Positions 54,352-62,683 of a stretch of DNA of 64,000 nucleotides are shown one piece after another. The first letter of the stretch is position 1. Every line of letters starts with the position of its first letter. The stretch spans positions 496,001 through 560,000 of the forward strand of contig NZ_CP130610.1 of assembly GCF_030544485.1 (NCBI RefSeq), in the 5' to 3' direction. The stretch comes from Halomonas sp. HAL1 (GTDB taxonomy: Bacteria > Pseudomonadota > Gammaproteobacteria > Pseudomonadales > Halomonadaceae). Both the position numbers and the translations under genes were made by a program. The notes under the pieces were generated by a model. It saw nothing but the letters and a program-made list of their open reading frames with translations, made no database searches and had not been told where the DNA came from.

Positions 54352-56085
54352 ATGATCATTGAGCGCTGGGTGCCGCTAATCGGCTGGCTGCGAACTTATC
54401 ATCGGGGCTTGCTCGCGCGGGATGTACTTGCCGCAGTGATCGTCACGCTGATGCTGGTGCCGCAAGCGCTGGCCTACGCCATGCTGGCAGGGTTGCCGCC
54501 GGAAATGGGGCTCTATGCCAGCATGCTGCCGCTGGTGCTGTACGCCGTCTTTGGCACCAGCGCGAGTTTGGCAGTAGGGCCGGTGGCGGTGGCAGCACTC
54601 ATGACGGCCTCGGCGCTGAGCAGTTTTGCCGCGCCGGGTAGCCCGGAATATATCGGTGCGGCACTGGTGCTGGCCGCGCTCTCTGGGCTGATTCTTATCG
54701 CGATGGGCGTGCTTCGGCTGGGCTTTTTAGTCAACTTTCTCAGCCACCCGGTGATCTCCGGGTTTGTGACCGCCTCGGGAATGTTGATCGCGATCAGCCA
54801 GTTGAAGCACATTTTTGGGGTCGAAGCATCCGGCCATAACGTGGTGGAACTGCTGAGAGCGCTATTGGGTCAGTGGCAGCAGGTGAATGTCATAACGCTG
54901 CTGATTGGCCTTGGCGTTTGGGCGTATCTATGGGTGTGTCGCAAGCGCCTGAATGGTTGGCTGACCAAGCTGGGAATGCCTGCCAGTTGGGCAGGGTTAA
55001 TGGTCAAAGCCGCGCCTATTTCGGCCGTGGTAGTGACCACCCTGTTGGCCTGGGGCCTCCAACTGGAGCAGCGCGGGGTCGATGTGGTGGGCTTTGTGCC
55101 CAGTGGCCTGCCTGCCATTACGCTGCCGAGTCTGGATCAATCGCTGTGGCTCGATCTGCTCCCGGCGGCGCTGCTGATCAGCTTGGTAGGGTTTGTAGAG
55201 TCGGTGTCCGTGGCGCAGACCCTGGCCGCCAAGCGCCGTCAGCGTATTGACCCTAACCAAGAGCTGATTGCGCTCGGTATGGCGAATCTTGGCGCTGGCA
55301 TTAGCGGCGGCTCGCCGGTATCGGGCGGTTTCTCGCGTTCGGTGGTCAATTTTGAAGCCGGGGCGGCGACGCCGCTGGCGGGAGCTTTTACCGCGCTTGG
55401 GATTGTGTTGGCGACGCTGCTACTCACTGACTTACTGGTCTTTTTACCCACCGCCACGCTGGCCGCCACGATTATCGTGGCAGTGGGGACGTTGATCGAT
55501 TTGCCTGCGGTAAAGCGAACCTGGCAATACTCCCGAAGCGATGGCATTGCGATGGTCGCTACTTTGCTGCTGACGCTTCTTCATAGCGTGGAAGTGGGCA
55601 TTATCAGCGGGGTGGTGCTCTCGCTGGGGCTACATCTTTACCGCACCAGCCAGCCCCATAGTGCGGTGGTAGGGCGGGTGCCGGGCACCGAGCATTTCCG
55701 GAATGTGAAGCGCCATCAGGTAGAAACCGACGAGCATGTGGCCATGCTGCGCATCGATGAAAGCCTCTATTTTGCCAACGCCCGCTATCTAGAAGATACC
55801 GTCATGGCGCTGGCCGCCCGCTCGCCGTCGATCAAGCACATTGTGCTCACCTGTCAGGCAGTGAATGTCATCGATGCTTCGGCCCTTGAGAGCCTGGAGG
55901 CGATCAACGGTCGGCTGAAAGACGCTGGTGCTATGCTCCACTTGGCCGAGGTGAAAGGGCCGGTGATGGATCGCCTAAAGCACACGGCGTTCTACCACGA
56001 GCTCACCGGCCAAGTGTTCTTTACCACCTATGACGCTTGGCAAGCGTTGGCGCATCCGGTGGTGGATAGTGCGGTATCGGTTTAA
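54352..56085 (+). CDS. SulP-family anion transporter with STAS domain
   Basis: A 577-residue transporter. The SulP membrane domain (about 15-420, some 12-14 segments) shows PQALAYAMLAGLPPEMGLYASMLP and GSPVSGGFSRSVVNFEAGAAT. A C-terminal STAS domain (about 455-565; HIVLTCQAVNVIDASALESL) follows. SulP proteins move sulfate, bicarbonate or related anions. Position after persulfide-oxidising genes suggests sulfate or sulfite export or uptake, as inference. It ends convergent with the FAD gene. Confidence 0.9.
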   Translation: MIIERWVPLIGWLRTYHRGLLARDVLAAVIVTLMLVPQALAYAMLAGLPPEMGLYASMLPLVLYAVFGTSASLAVGPVAVAALMTASALSSFAAPGSPEYIGAALVLAALSGLILIAMGVLRLGFLVNFLSHPVISGFVTASGMLIAISQLKHIFGVEASGHNVVELLRALLGQWQQVNVITLLIGLGVWAYLWVCRKRLNGWLTKLGMPASWAGLMVKAAPISAVVVTTLLAWGLQLEQRGVDVVGFVPSGLPAITLPSLDQSLWLDLLPAALLISLVGFVESVSVAQTLAAKRRQRIDPNQELIALGMANLGAGISGGSPVSGGFSRSVVNFEAGAATPLAGAFTALGIVLATLLLTDLLVFLPTATLAATIIVAVGTLIDLPAVKRTWQYSRSDGIAMVATLLLTLLHSVEVGIISGVVLSLGLHLYRTSQPHSAVVGRVPGTEHFRNVKRHQVETDEHVAMLRIDESLYFANARYLEDTVMALAARSPSIKHIVLTCQAVNVIDASALESLEAINGRLKDAGAMLHLAEVKGPVMDRLKHTAFYHELTGQVFFTTYDAWQALAHPVVDSAVSV

Positions 56086-56096
56086 CAAGATGTGCC

Positions 56097-56125
56097 GCAC
56101 ACCACCCGGGAAGCGAGTGGTGTGC
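56097..56125. terminator. Terminator-like hairpin between convergent genes
   Basis: GCACACCAC (56097-56105) and GTGGTGTGC (56117-56125) form a perfect 9-bp stem, 11-base loop, between the SulP stop and the FAD gene stop. Neither side has a long T tract. Confidence 0.5.
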
Positions 56126-56137
56126 AATTCATGCAGG

Positions 56138-57564
56138 TTAAGGAAGTGCGGCGGAACTGAGCTTTAAGTGCAGCAGCTCGGCGGCACTTTTGCCGGCCAC
56201 TGCGCCTAACACGACAGCACTCAGCAGCCCGTTGCCGGAAAGGTAGCCGCTGTCGTTGGAGCCAGACACTCCACGTGCTGCGCCTCCTGCAGCAAACAGG
56301 TTGGGCAGCGCTTGCCCCTGAGTATTGAGCACGCGGGCTTTGCGATTCACTTCTAAACCGCCCTGGGTATGAAATAGTGCCCCTGTCACCCGAATGGCGT
56401 AGTAGGGGGCTTTCAGCAGGTTGGCGGGGTCAAAGCGGCGGCCAAATGCATCGGCCGTTTGCTGCTCAGCGTGCTGCTGCATTTGGGCGAAGGTGGCTTG
56501 CAGTGCGCCAAAGGGAAGTTTCAGGCCAGTGGCCATCTCTTCAAGGGTTGAGAAACTGCGAACTGCGCCGCTCTCCTGAGCGTTGCGGTAATCCTCAAAC
56601 GCCTGAGCAGATTCATGAATGCGGGCATCATAAAGATTCCAGGCCACTTGCTCCGGCTGTGCCAGCACCTTGGCTGCCTGTTCGGAGTAGCCACCGTGCT
56701 CATTGGAAAAGCGCTCGCCCTTGATGTTGACCTGAATACCTCCTTGCATCATCAGCGCCCAGCTAATCAGCGTTTGATGGGGTGTAGCGAGCGAGCCGTG
56801 GCCTTGGCAGGCACCTAAGTCTTTGGTACTCGCGCCCATTTCCTGGCCCCATAGCAAGGCGTCGCCCTGGTTGCCCTCGTGGCCGTAATACAGCGCGTGT
56901 TTCAGCGTGGGCAGATAGCGCTCGACCAGCTCTGGGTTGCCGCCATAGCCGTTGCAGGCCAGAACCAGCGCATCGCAGCCAATGCTTTCGCGGCTGCCGT
57001 CTGGGCGCTCCAGCGTGACACCCCTTACGCGCTGGCTGCTATCCACGTGCAAATCCACCACCCGTGCCTGAGTCAGGATATCAATGCCTGCCGCTTCAGC
57101 GGCATTGAGCAGCGCGCCCATCAGCTCTTCCCCGGTGCGCCGTGGCGTGGCGTGGCGTGCATGCGCAGGTGACGGTGGCCGGGGTAAAGAAAGCCTTCCA
57201 CCAGCTCAAAGGGCACGCCGTGCTGATCCGTCAGCCATTCGATGGTTGGGCCGGATTGGCTGGCCAGCAGTTCGACGATGGCCGGGTCGGCCTCAAAGCC
57301 ATTCTTCTTTTGAATATCTTCTGCCATGGCCTCGGCAGAGTCCGTGACGCCTAGCTCATGCTGAAAGCGCGTATTGGCGGCGGGAATAAACCCCGACGAC
57401 ATCGCTGTGCTGCCACGGGGCAGGGCGTCGCGCTCTAAAACAGCCAGCTCAACGCCCGCTTCCTGGGCGGCCAGGGCCGCTACCAGGCCGCAGGCCCCCG
57501 CTCCGATAATCAGCAGCGGCAGGTGGGCATCAAAGCCTTCGTGTGTGTAGGAAATGATCGCCAT
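56138..57564 (-). pseudogene. FAD-dependent dehydrogenase, frameshifted at a 5-bp repeat
   Basis: Two frames make one protein. The upstream part (57564 to 57121) has the FAD loop LLIIGAGACGLVAALAAQE and stops early after HATPRHGAPGKS. The downstream part, from GALLNAAEAAG, has the rest of a fumarate-reductase/ketosteroid-dehydrogenase-like flavoprotein, including GGLEVNRKARVL, NLFAAGGAARGVSG and a C-terminal GNGLLSAVV. Removing one 5-bp unit at 57141-57160 restores a continuous 473-residue frame reading HATPRRTGEELMGALL. It could be a pseudogene, a sequencing error or a phase-variable gene. Its ATG overlaps the stop of the deacetylase-fold gene (TAATG). Confidence 0.85.
57141..57160. repeat. 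Pentanucleotide tandem repeat at the frameshift
   Basis: CGTGG occurs three times in a row (57141-57155) and is followed by CGTGC. Two units keep the FAD gene in frame; three units, as here, put it out of frame. Five is not a multiple of three, so each slip by one unit switches the frame. Confidence 0.85.
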
Positions 57565-58496
57565 TACGCCTGCTCCCCAGCTTGGTGGAAGGCATCTAGA
57601 ATCTCACCCGCCGTGGCTTGCCAGACGTCTGGGTGCCCGCTGATATGCACCAGCACTTCTTCCAGGCAAGCAATTCGGTGGGGCTGACCCACCAGCCAGG
57701 GGTGTAGGTTCAGCGCAAACAGTCGCCCACCCTGTTCGCGGGACTCTTCCAGCAGGAAGTCGAAGGCGTCTTTTACCTGCGTCACCCAAGAATCTTCAGA
57801 GTGCAGGTTTTGGCTCATTACGAACTGGTCTTCGATCTCGGTGGCCAACGGCATCATGGTCAATCTGCCGGTGTTGGTTTCACAAGCATACGGCATGTCG
57901 TCGTTCACCCAGTCGGCGCAGTACTCGATGCCATTTTCTGCCAGCAGGTCAGGGGTATTGAAGCTCTGGTGCTTGGCAGGGCTTAGCCAGCCGCGAATAG
58001 GTTGGCCGGTCACCCGCCGCAGCGTGTCCACGGAGCGTTTGACCAGCTCGGCTTCTTCTTCAATCGGTTGGCCGCCGTAGTGCAGGTGATCCATGTTCCA
58101 GCCGTGGGCGATAAATTCACCGCCATGCTCTTTCAAGCGCTGCACCAGATAAGGCGTCTGCTCAGCCAGTTGCGCGTTGATCGCAAACGTAGGCGTGATG
58201 TTATGCGCGGCCAGCGCTTTCAGCACGCGATAGATACCCACCCGGTTGCCGTAATCCCGCAGCGAGAAGTGGCGCAGGTCCGGGTAGGGCATGGTCATGC
58301 CGTTGGGTACTTTGAACGGCTCGCCGCGCTGGTTGAGCGGGTAGAACTGCAGCGAAATATTGATCCACACCGCCAGGGTTTTACCCTCGGGCCAGGTGAC
58401 CGGTGTACGTTCACTTAGCATCGACCATGCATAGCGGTCATGGTCGTAGCCGTGGCGGCGTAAAGGGTAGTCGAGATAGTCGTCATTAAGCGCCAT
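57564..58496 (-). CDS. Polysaccharide-deacetylase-fold hydrolase (PuuE/imidase-like), copy A
   Basis: A 310-residue protein of the NodB-fold group that includes PuuE allantoinase and cyclic imide hydrolases. FIAHGWNMDHLHYGG is the conserved His region, SLRDYGNRVGIYRVL and GWLSPAKHQSFNTPDLL are family segments, and LHPWLVGQPHRI lies near the end. The lack of a signal peptide argues for a cytoplasmic small-molecule substrate. I chose ATG 58496 with AGGGA upstream. It lies four bases after copy B. Substrate not determined; ring opening of an imide or hydantoin-like compound is plausible. Confidence 0.8.
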   Translation of the reverse strand: MALNDDYLDYPLRRHGYDHDRYAWSMLSERTPVTWPEGKTLAVWINISLQFYPLNQRGEPFKVPNGMTMPYPDLRHFSLRDYGNRVGIYRVLKALAAHNITPTFAINAQLAEQTPYLVQRLKEHGGEFIAHGWNMDHLHYGGQPIEEEAELVKRSVDTLRRVTGQPIRGWLSPAKHQSFNTPDLLAENGIEYCADWVNDDMPYACETNTGRLTMMPLATEIEDQFVMSQNLHSEDSWVTQVKDAFDFLLEESREQGGRLFALNLHPWLVGQPHRIACLEEVLVHISGHPDVWQATAGEILDAFHQAGEQA

Positions 58497-58500
58497 AGCG

Positions 58501-59454
58501 TTATCCCTTTTTGCCTGCAGTGGCGGACTGGGCCGCCATGCTGTCAAGAGCGGCATCGTAATAGTGGGTCATGTAGTAGTCGGCAATCTCGCGCCCGGTG
58601 GCGACCCACACATCTGGGTGGCCGGTGATGTACTCAAGCGCCTCTTCAAACGCCTTGATGCGGTGCGGGCAGCTCACTTGGTAATTGTGAGTGGGAATGC
58701 ACATCACGGTGCCGGACTCCGCGCCCTCTAGATACAGACGGTCAAAGTGGCGCTTGAGCATAGTCGCGTACTGGCGCGGCTCCACTTTATTCACCGCGTA
58801 GACGATGGTGTCATTCATCTCCAACGAGTAGGGCATGGAGATAAAGCGCTTGCCGGAGCGAACGCTGACCGGCGTTGGCTGATCGTCATGGAACAGGTCG
58901 CAGGTATAAATCCCGCCTTTATCGCCGAATAGCTCTTCGCCCACTTCGGCAAATAGATCCAGAGTGCGCTCGGAATGCGAAAGCGCAGGCGCCAGATACC
59001 CCGCGCAGGCTTGGCCGGTATGGCGATGGATGGTTTCCATGCTGTCGCGAATCATCGCCCGCTCCTGGGCTTCGCTCAGCCCATAGGTGTAGCGGGTGTT
59101 GTAGATGCCGTGGCTGAAGAACTCCCAGTCGCGCTCTTTGCACATCTGGATAATCTCGGGATGGTGCTCGCAGAGCGCCACGGAAAGCGATACCGAACCG
59201 CGAATCCCGTACTTATCCAACAGGGCCATCTGGCGCTGGTGGCCCACCCGGTTGCCGTAATCGCGAATACTGTAGCCGGGTACCGACGGGTGAGGGTGCG
59301 GCCACGGCTTGCGGCTCGGGTTCTGCGGCGGGTCGAGTTCGTAATACTCGATATTAGGGGCGACCCAGAAGGCCACCTTTGCGCCGCCGGGCCAAGTAAT
59401 TTTGGGGCGCTGGTCGTAGGCCCAGTAATCGTAAACGCCAAGTGACTCTTTCAT
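58501..59454 (-). CDS. Polysaccharide-deacetylase-fold hydrolase (PuuE/imidase-like), copy B
   Basis: A 317-residue paralogue of copy A. Shared segments include SIRDYGNRVGHQRQM and the His motif FFSHGIYNTRYTYGL, and THNYQVSCPHRIKAFEEAL aligns with the copy A C-terminus, but overall similarity is modest, so this is not a recent duplication. No signal peptide is seen. Two adjacent members suggest a heteromeric enzyme or two related substrates. It follows the amidohydrolase gene by 15 bases in the same operon. Confidence 0.8.
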   Translation of the reverse strand: MKESLGVYDYWAYDQRPKITWPGGAKVAFWVAPNIEYYELDPPQNPSRKPWPHPHPSVPGYSIRDYGNRVGHQRQMALLDKYGIRGSVSLSVALCEHHPEIIQMCKERDWEFFSHGIYNTRYTYGLSEAQERAMIRDSMETIHRHTGQACAGYLAPALSHSERTLDLFAEVGEELFGDKGGIYTCDLFHDDQPTPVSVRSGKRFISMPYSLEMNDTIVYAVNKVEPRQYATMLKRHFDRLYLEGAESGTVMCIPTHNYQVSCPHRIKAFEEALEYITGHPDVWVATGREIADYYMTHYYDAALDSMAAQSATAGKKG

Positions 59455-59469
59455 CGCTAGCTCCTCGCC

Positions 59470-60135
59470 TTATGCATCGCCCTCAAGCCACGCCAGCACC
59501 TCAGCAACGGGCATGACATCGGCGTATTTGAGGTGCAGGTCGGTCAGGTTGGCGTAGTGGTAGCTTTCGTGTTTATCGGAGACGCACTCCATCGGGACGA
59601 TGGTGCGGTAGCCACGGGACAGGCTCTCCACGGCAGTGGCGCGAATGCAACCCGAGGTAGAGCCACCGGTGATGATTACTGTGTCGACCTGGTGCCATAC
59701 CAGCAGTGACTGCAGCGGCGTTTCAAAAAAGGCCGAAGGCATGCGCTTGGTGTAGATCACGTCGCGGCTGCGGTCGATTTCGCAGCGCTCGTCGAATTCG
59801 GCGCGCTCGGAGCCGTACTTGATGTTTTGCAGTGAATCGGGAGTGTCGGTGCGGGTGCCCCACACGCCCGCATCTTCGGCGGAGTCCAGAAAGGCGACAT
59901 GAGTCCAGACCACCGGCCAGCCTTTCTCCCGGAAGCCGCGCGCCAGCTGGTTCGTATACTCCAGCTGTTTGGGGTCGGTTTCGTAGGCGGTCTTGAAGAG
60001 ATCAGTACGGGTGTAGGCCTTTTGGGGGTCTACATTGACCAGCACGGCTTTTTTGCCAAAGCCAAAGGGCACCCGCTGGGGGTTGGCCATCACGTCGTGA
60101 AAGATCTCTTTTGCCGTTTTATCAGTGGTCTGCAT
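59470..60135 (-). CDS. Isochorismatase-family cysteine amidohydrolase
   Basis: A 221-residue hydrolase. The catalytic triad of the family is visible: Asp36 (LVNVDPQ), Lys130 (YTKRMPSAFF) and Cys163 (GGSTSGCIRATAVES). Members with this triad cleave amides such as N-carbamoylsarcosine, maleamate or ureidoacrylate. I chose ATG 60135 with AGGAG six bases upstream. Placed next to two imidase-type enzymes, hydrolysis of a half-amide to a dicarboxylate and ammonia is a reasonable inference. Confidence 0.88.
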   Translation of the reverse strand: MQTTDKTAKEIFHDVMANPQRVPFGFGKKAVLVNVDPQKAYTRTDLFKTAYETDPKQLEYTNQLARGFREKGWPVVWTHVAFLDSAEDAGVWGTRTDTPDSLQNIKYGSERAEFDERCEIDRSRDVIYTKRMPSAFFETPLQSLLVWHQVDTVIITGGSTSGCIRATAVESLSRGYRTIVPMECVSDKHESYHYANLTDLHLKYADVMPVAEVLAWLEGDA

Positions 60136-60184
60136 GGTTGTCTCCTGACTAATCATTATTGGTGGCTAAGCGGTGAGTGCTTGG

Positions 60185-61090
60185 TTAGCGATTGTCGTAC
60201 TGCTCGCCAAGCTCCAGCATCGCCTGGGTGCCTAGGTAGTCGTTGAGCTGTTTGAAGTCGAGCATCTGTTCACGGAAGGCGTCGGTGGTGCCGTCCTGTT
60301 TCAGCGTGGCAAAGAAACGACTGGCCATGTGGGTAATCGCTCGCACCAACGCGCCAGGGAAAATCACCAGCGAGAAGCCCAGCGCTTCCAGCGCCTGAGC
60401 GTTCTGCAGCGGTGTGTCTCCACCCTCGACCATATTGGCCATGATCGGCACTTTGCCTTTGAACTGGGTCATGATCTTGCTGATATCGTCGTCGCTGCGA
60501 ATACCTTCGATAAACAGCATGTCTACGCCCGCTTCATAGTAAGCCTGGGCGCGCTCGATGGCGCTGTCGGTGCCTTCCACGCCCAGTGCATCGGTTCGTC
60601 CAATAATAAGCGTGCTATCATTTTCTCGCGCATCCAGTGCCGCGTGCAATTTACCGACCATTTCGCTCTTGGAGACCAGCGTTTTGCCGCGCAGGTGGCC
60701 GCAGCGTTTAGGGTAGGTCTGGTCTTCCAACTGAATGGCATTGGCGCCTGCACGCTCCAGCAGACGCACGCTGCGCATCACGTTCATGGCGTTGCCAAAG
60801 CCGGTGTCGCAATCCACCACCACGGAAAGATTGGTTCGCTCGCGAATATGCGACATCGCGGTGCAAATCTCGGTAATGCTGAGCAAGCCAATATCGGGTC
60901 GTCCCAGCTGGGTATAGGCCAGGCTAGCGCCAGAAAGATAGACGGTATCAAACCCTGCTTGTTCGGCCAGCGACGCGCCGAGTGCGTCAAACACGCCGGG
61001 AGCGACCACAATGGGGGTGTCCTGCAACAGCTGTTTAAGTTGGGCGGGCTGGTGTGAAGCCTGTGGTGAAGCAAGGTGTTGGCGTGTCAT
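60185..61090 (-). CDS. Isocitrate lyase/PEP mutase-family C-C lyase
   Basis: A 301-residue TIM-barrel enzyme. YLSGASLAYTQLG, the metal-binding VDCDTGFGN, QLEDQTYPKRCGHLRGK (with the catalytic KRCGH loop) and IIGRTDAL mark the lyase branch, like 2-methylisocitrate lyase and 2,3-dimethylmalate lyase, rather than the mutase branch. It would split a substituted malate into pyruvate or a 2-oxo acid plus a carboxylate. Not PrpB itself in context: no methylcitrate synthase is near. It lies in the operon between the SnoaL-like and amidohydrolase genes. Confidence 0.88.
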   Translation of the reverse strand: MTRQHLASPQASHQPAQLKQLLQDTPIVVAPGVFDALGASLAEQAGFDTVYLSGASLAYTQLGRPDIGLLSITEICTAMSHIRERTNLSVVVDCDTGFGNAMNVMRSVRLLERAGANAIQLEDQTYPKRCGHLRGKTLVSKSEMVGKLHAALDARENDSTLIIGRTDALGVEGTDSAIERAQAYYEAGVDMLFIEGIRSDDDISKIMTQFKGKVPIMANMVEGGDTPLQNAQALEALGFSLVIFPGALVRAITHMASRFFATLKQDGTTDAFREQMLDFKQLNDYLGTQAMLELGEQYDNR

Positions 61091-61136
61091 AACGGTCTCA
61101 TCATTGTTGGGTAAGCGTCAGCATCTGATCAGGGTA

Positions 61137-61517
61137 TTAGCGGCGCACGAGCGCCAAGTCGTTCCACACATCCTGGCGGGTAATCAGGCCATCGGTTAAT
61201 TCAAAGCGATCAATAAAACGCACGCCGGTCGACGTGCTGCCATCTAGCCACTCCACTGTTAGCTCGCCATGGCAGACCACCACACAGTGGTTTGGATATA
61301 AGCATTGATCTACTGCGTGAAATGTTTTGCTCACACGGCGATAGCGGGTTTTTGCCCACTCCGCGACCTCGTTTAGTCGCTGCATGGGCGGCGCGCCAGG
61401 GAATTGCATCACCACGTGAGTCGCAAGGAAGCGCTCGGCACGGCCTAAGTCGCGCGCTTCCATGGCGCTTAAGAAGGCGCGCACCTGCTCTGTGCTGTGG
61501 TTATCTGGGTATGACAT
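61137..61517 (-). CDS. SnoaL/NTF2-like protein
   Basis: A 126-residue protein of the cone-shaped NTF2-like fold: VRAFLSAMEARDLGRAERFLA at the N-terminus and VRFIDRFELTDGLITRQDVWND at the end. These folds serve as isomerases, dehydratases or binding partners; the role here is unknown. ATG 61517 has AGAGA upstream; TTG 61523 is adjacent. It is the first gene of the minus-strand catabolic operon, facing gntR across an operator-bearing 214-base gap. Confidence 0.75.
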   Translation of the reverse strand: MSYPDNHSTEQVRAFLSAMEARDLGRAERFLATHVVMQFPGAPPMQRLNEVAEWAKTRYRRVSKTFHAVDQCLYPNHCVVVCHGELTVEWLDGSTSTGVRFIDRFELTDGLITRQDVWNDLALVRR

Positions 61518-61638
61518 CGTCAATTCTCTTTATGCCAGCGGTGCCTTTTAGATCGTGTGGTAAGCGATACCCAAGGGCGCCGATTCTGTAATAATGGCTT
61601 TCAAGCGTCAGTAATTGTGTTATTGATTGGCTGTCGAT

Positions 61639-61658
61639 ATGTATTATATGTAATACAT
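61639..61658. promoter_or_regulatory. GntR-type operator in the divergent promoter region
   Basis: ATGTATTA-TATG-TAATACAT is a perfect 20-bp dyad between the catabolic operon and the regulator gene. It contains TATAAT on the minus strand and lies downstream of TTGATT (61623-61628) on plus, so it would cover both promoters. The core TGTATTA-N4-TAATACA recurs at 62560-62577. Confidence 0.75.
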
Positions 61659-61731
61659 TTTTATGTCTATTATTGTCCCTGCGTCAAGCCTGTTATGAAT
61701 TTTTTGAACCACATCCTGAGGAGAGGCATGG

Positions 61732-62538
61732 ATGAGTGAGGCAAAAACCTCTGCGGTGGGTGGCACAAAATCACACCGTATTTATCTGCTACTGAAAGAT
61801 GCCATTTTGAGTGGGCGGCTGCCTGCGGGCAGTAAATTAGCAGGTGAAAATAAGCTGGCGGAGCAGCATGGCGTTTCGCGAGTCACCGTTCGGCGTGCCA
61901 TGGAGGCGTTGCAAGCAGCAGGCATGGTAGAGCGGAAGGCGGGAGTGGGTACGGTGGTGCTGGAGCAGCCGCTGGACGCTACAGTGATGACCGCCAGCGT
62001 GTCTAACCTGATGCCCAACATGGTCAAAATGAGCCAAGCGTCCCAAGTGCGCTTGTTGGAGTTTGCCTATGTGCTACCACCGGAAATGATCCGTGAGCGG
62101 CTAGGTATGGCCCAGAACGGCAAGGTACAGCGCTCGGTGCGTGTCCGTATGGTCGACGATAAGCCATTTTCCCATCTGGTGACCCACGTCCCGGAAACTA
62201 TTGCTCTGCACTACAACGAGATGGATTTAGCCAATACGCCGCTGTTTGTGCTGCTTGAGCGTAGCGGTGTGAAGGTGGATCACGCTTCCCAATCGATTTC
62301 CGCTACGTTGGCCAGCCACGAGGTCGCGGAAGCACTGGATGTACCGGTAGGTTCGCCGCTGATCTCGCTGACCCGTGTGGTGTTTGATGAGCAGGGTCGA
62401 GGCGTTGAGCATCTGGATGCGCTCTATCGTCCGGATCGGTATCGCTTCCAAATTGATCTGGAGCGTAATGGCGACGATAACTCCCGCTACTGGGAGCCCA
62501 GGGTAGGTGGAATGCCCACTACCGGGAAGGATGAGTAG
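61732..62538 (+). CDS. GntR/HutC-family transcriptional regulator
   Basis: A 268-residue regulator. The N-terminal winged helix (about 13-80) shows KDAILSGRLPAGSKLAGENKLAE and GVSRVTVRRAMEAL, the GntR pattern. A C-terminal UTRA ligand-binding domain (about 95-240) ends in VFDEQGRGVEHLDALYRPDRYRF. ATG 61732 follows GAGGAGAGG. It lies between the minus-strand catabolic operon and the LeuC-like gene, with matching palindromes before and after it, so it probably represses all three units until an intermediate binds. Confidence 0.93.
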   Translation: MSEAKTSAVGGTKSHRIYLLLKDAILSGRLPAGSKLAGENKLAEQHGVSRVTVRRAMEALQAAGMVERKAGVGTVVLEQPLDATVMTASVSNLMPNMVKMSQASQVRLLEFAYVLPPEMIRERLGMAQNGKVQRSVRVRMVDDKPFSHLVTHVPETIALHYNEMDLANTPLFVLLERSGVKVDHASQSISATLASHEVAEALDVPVGSPLISLTRVVFDEQGRGVEHLDALYRPDRYRFQIDLERNGDDNSRYWEPRVGGMPTTGKDE

Positions 62539-62559
62539 TGTGATTAGTTGATTTTTTAA

Positions 62560-62577
62560 TGTATTAAATTTAATACA
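62560..62577. promoter_or_regulatory. Second GntR-type operator, upstream of the LeuC-like gene
   Basis: TGTATTAAATTTAATACA is a perfect 18-bp palindrome with the same half-sites and spacing as the 61639 dyad. It follows TTGATT (62548-62553) at promoter spacing and covers the expected -10 (TAATAC). A further half-site AATACAT lies near 62595. Confidence 0.78.
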
Positions 62578-62683
62578 GATTTAAAATTACAAAAAATACA
62601 TTTGACCTGTGTTATCAAATTGCGCTAGTTGTATTGAGTGAGAATGATAAGTCCAACGAAGGCCGAGGCAACGAGCGAAGACC

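Noticed and set aside
60329..61057. 242-codon plus-strand frame opposite the lyase gene
   Set aside because: Antisense to a clear ICL/PEP-mutase-family gene, with low-complexity His/Gln-rich translation and no RBS.
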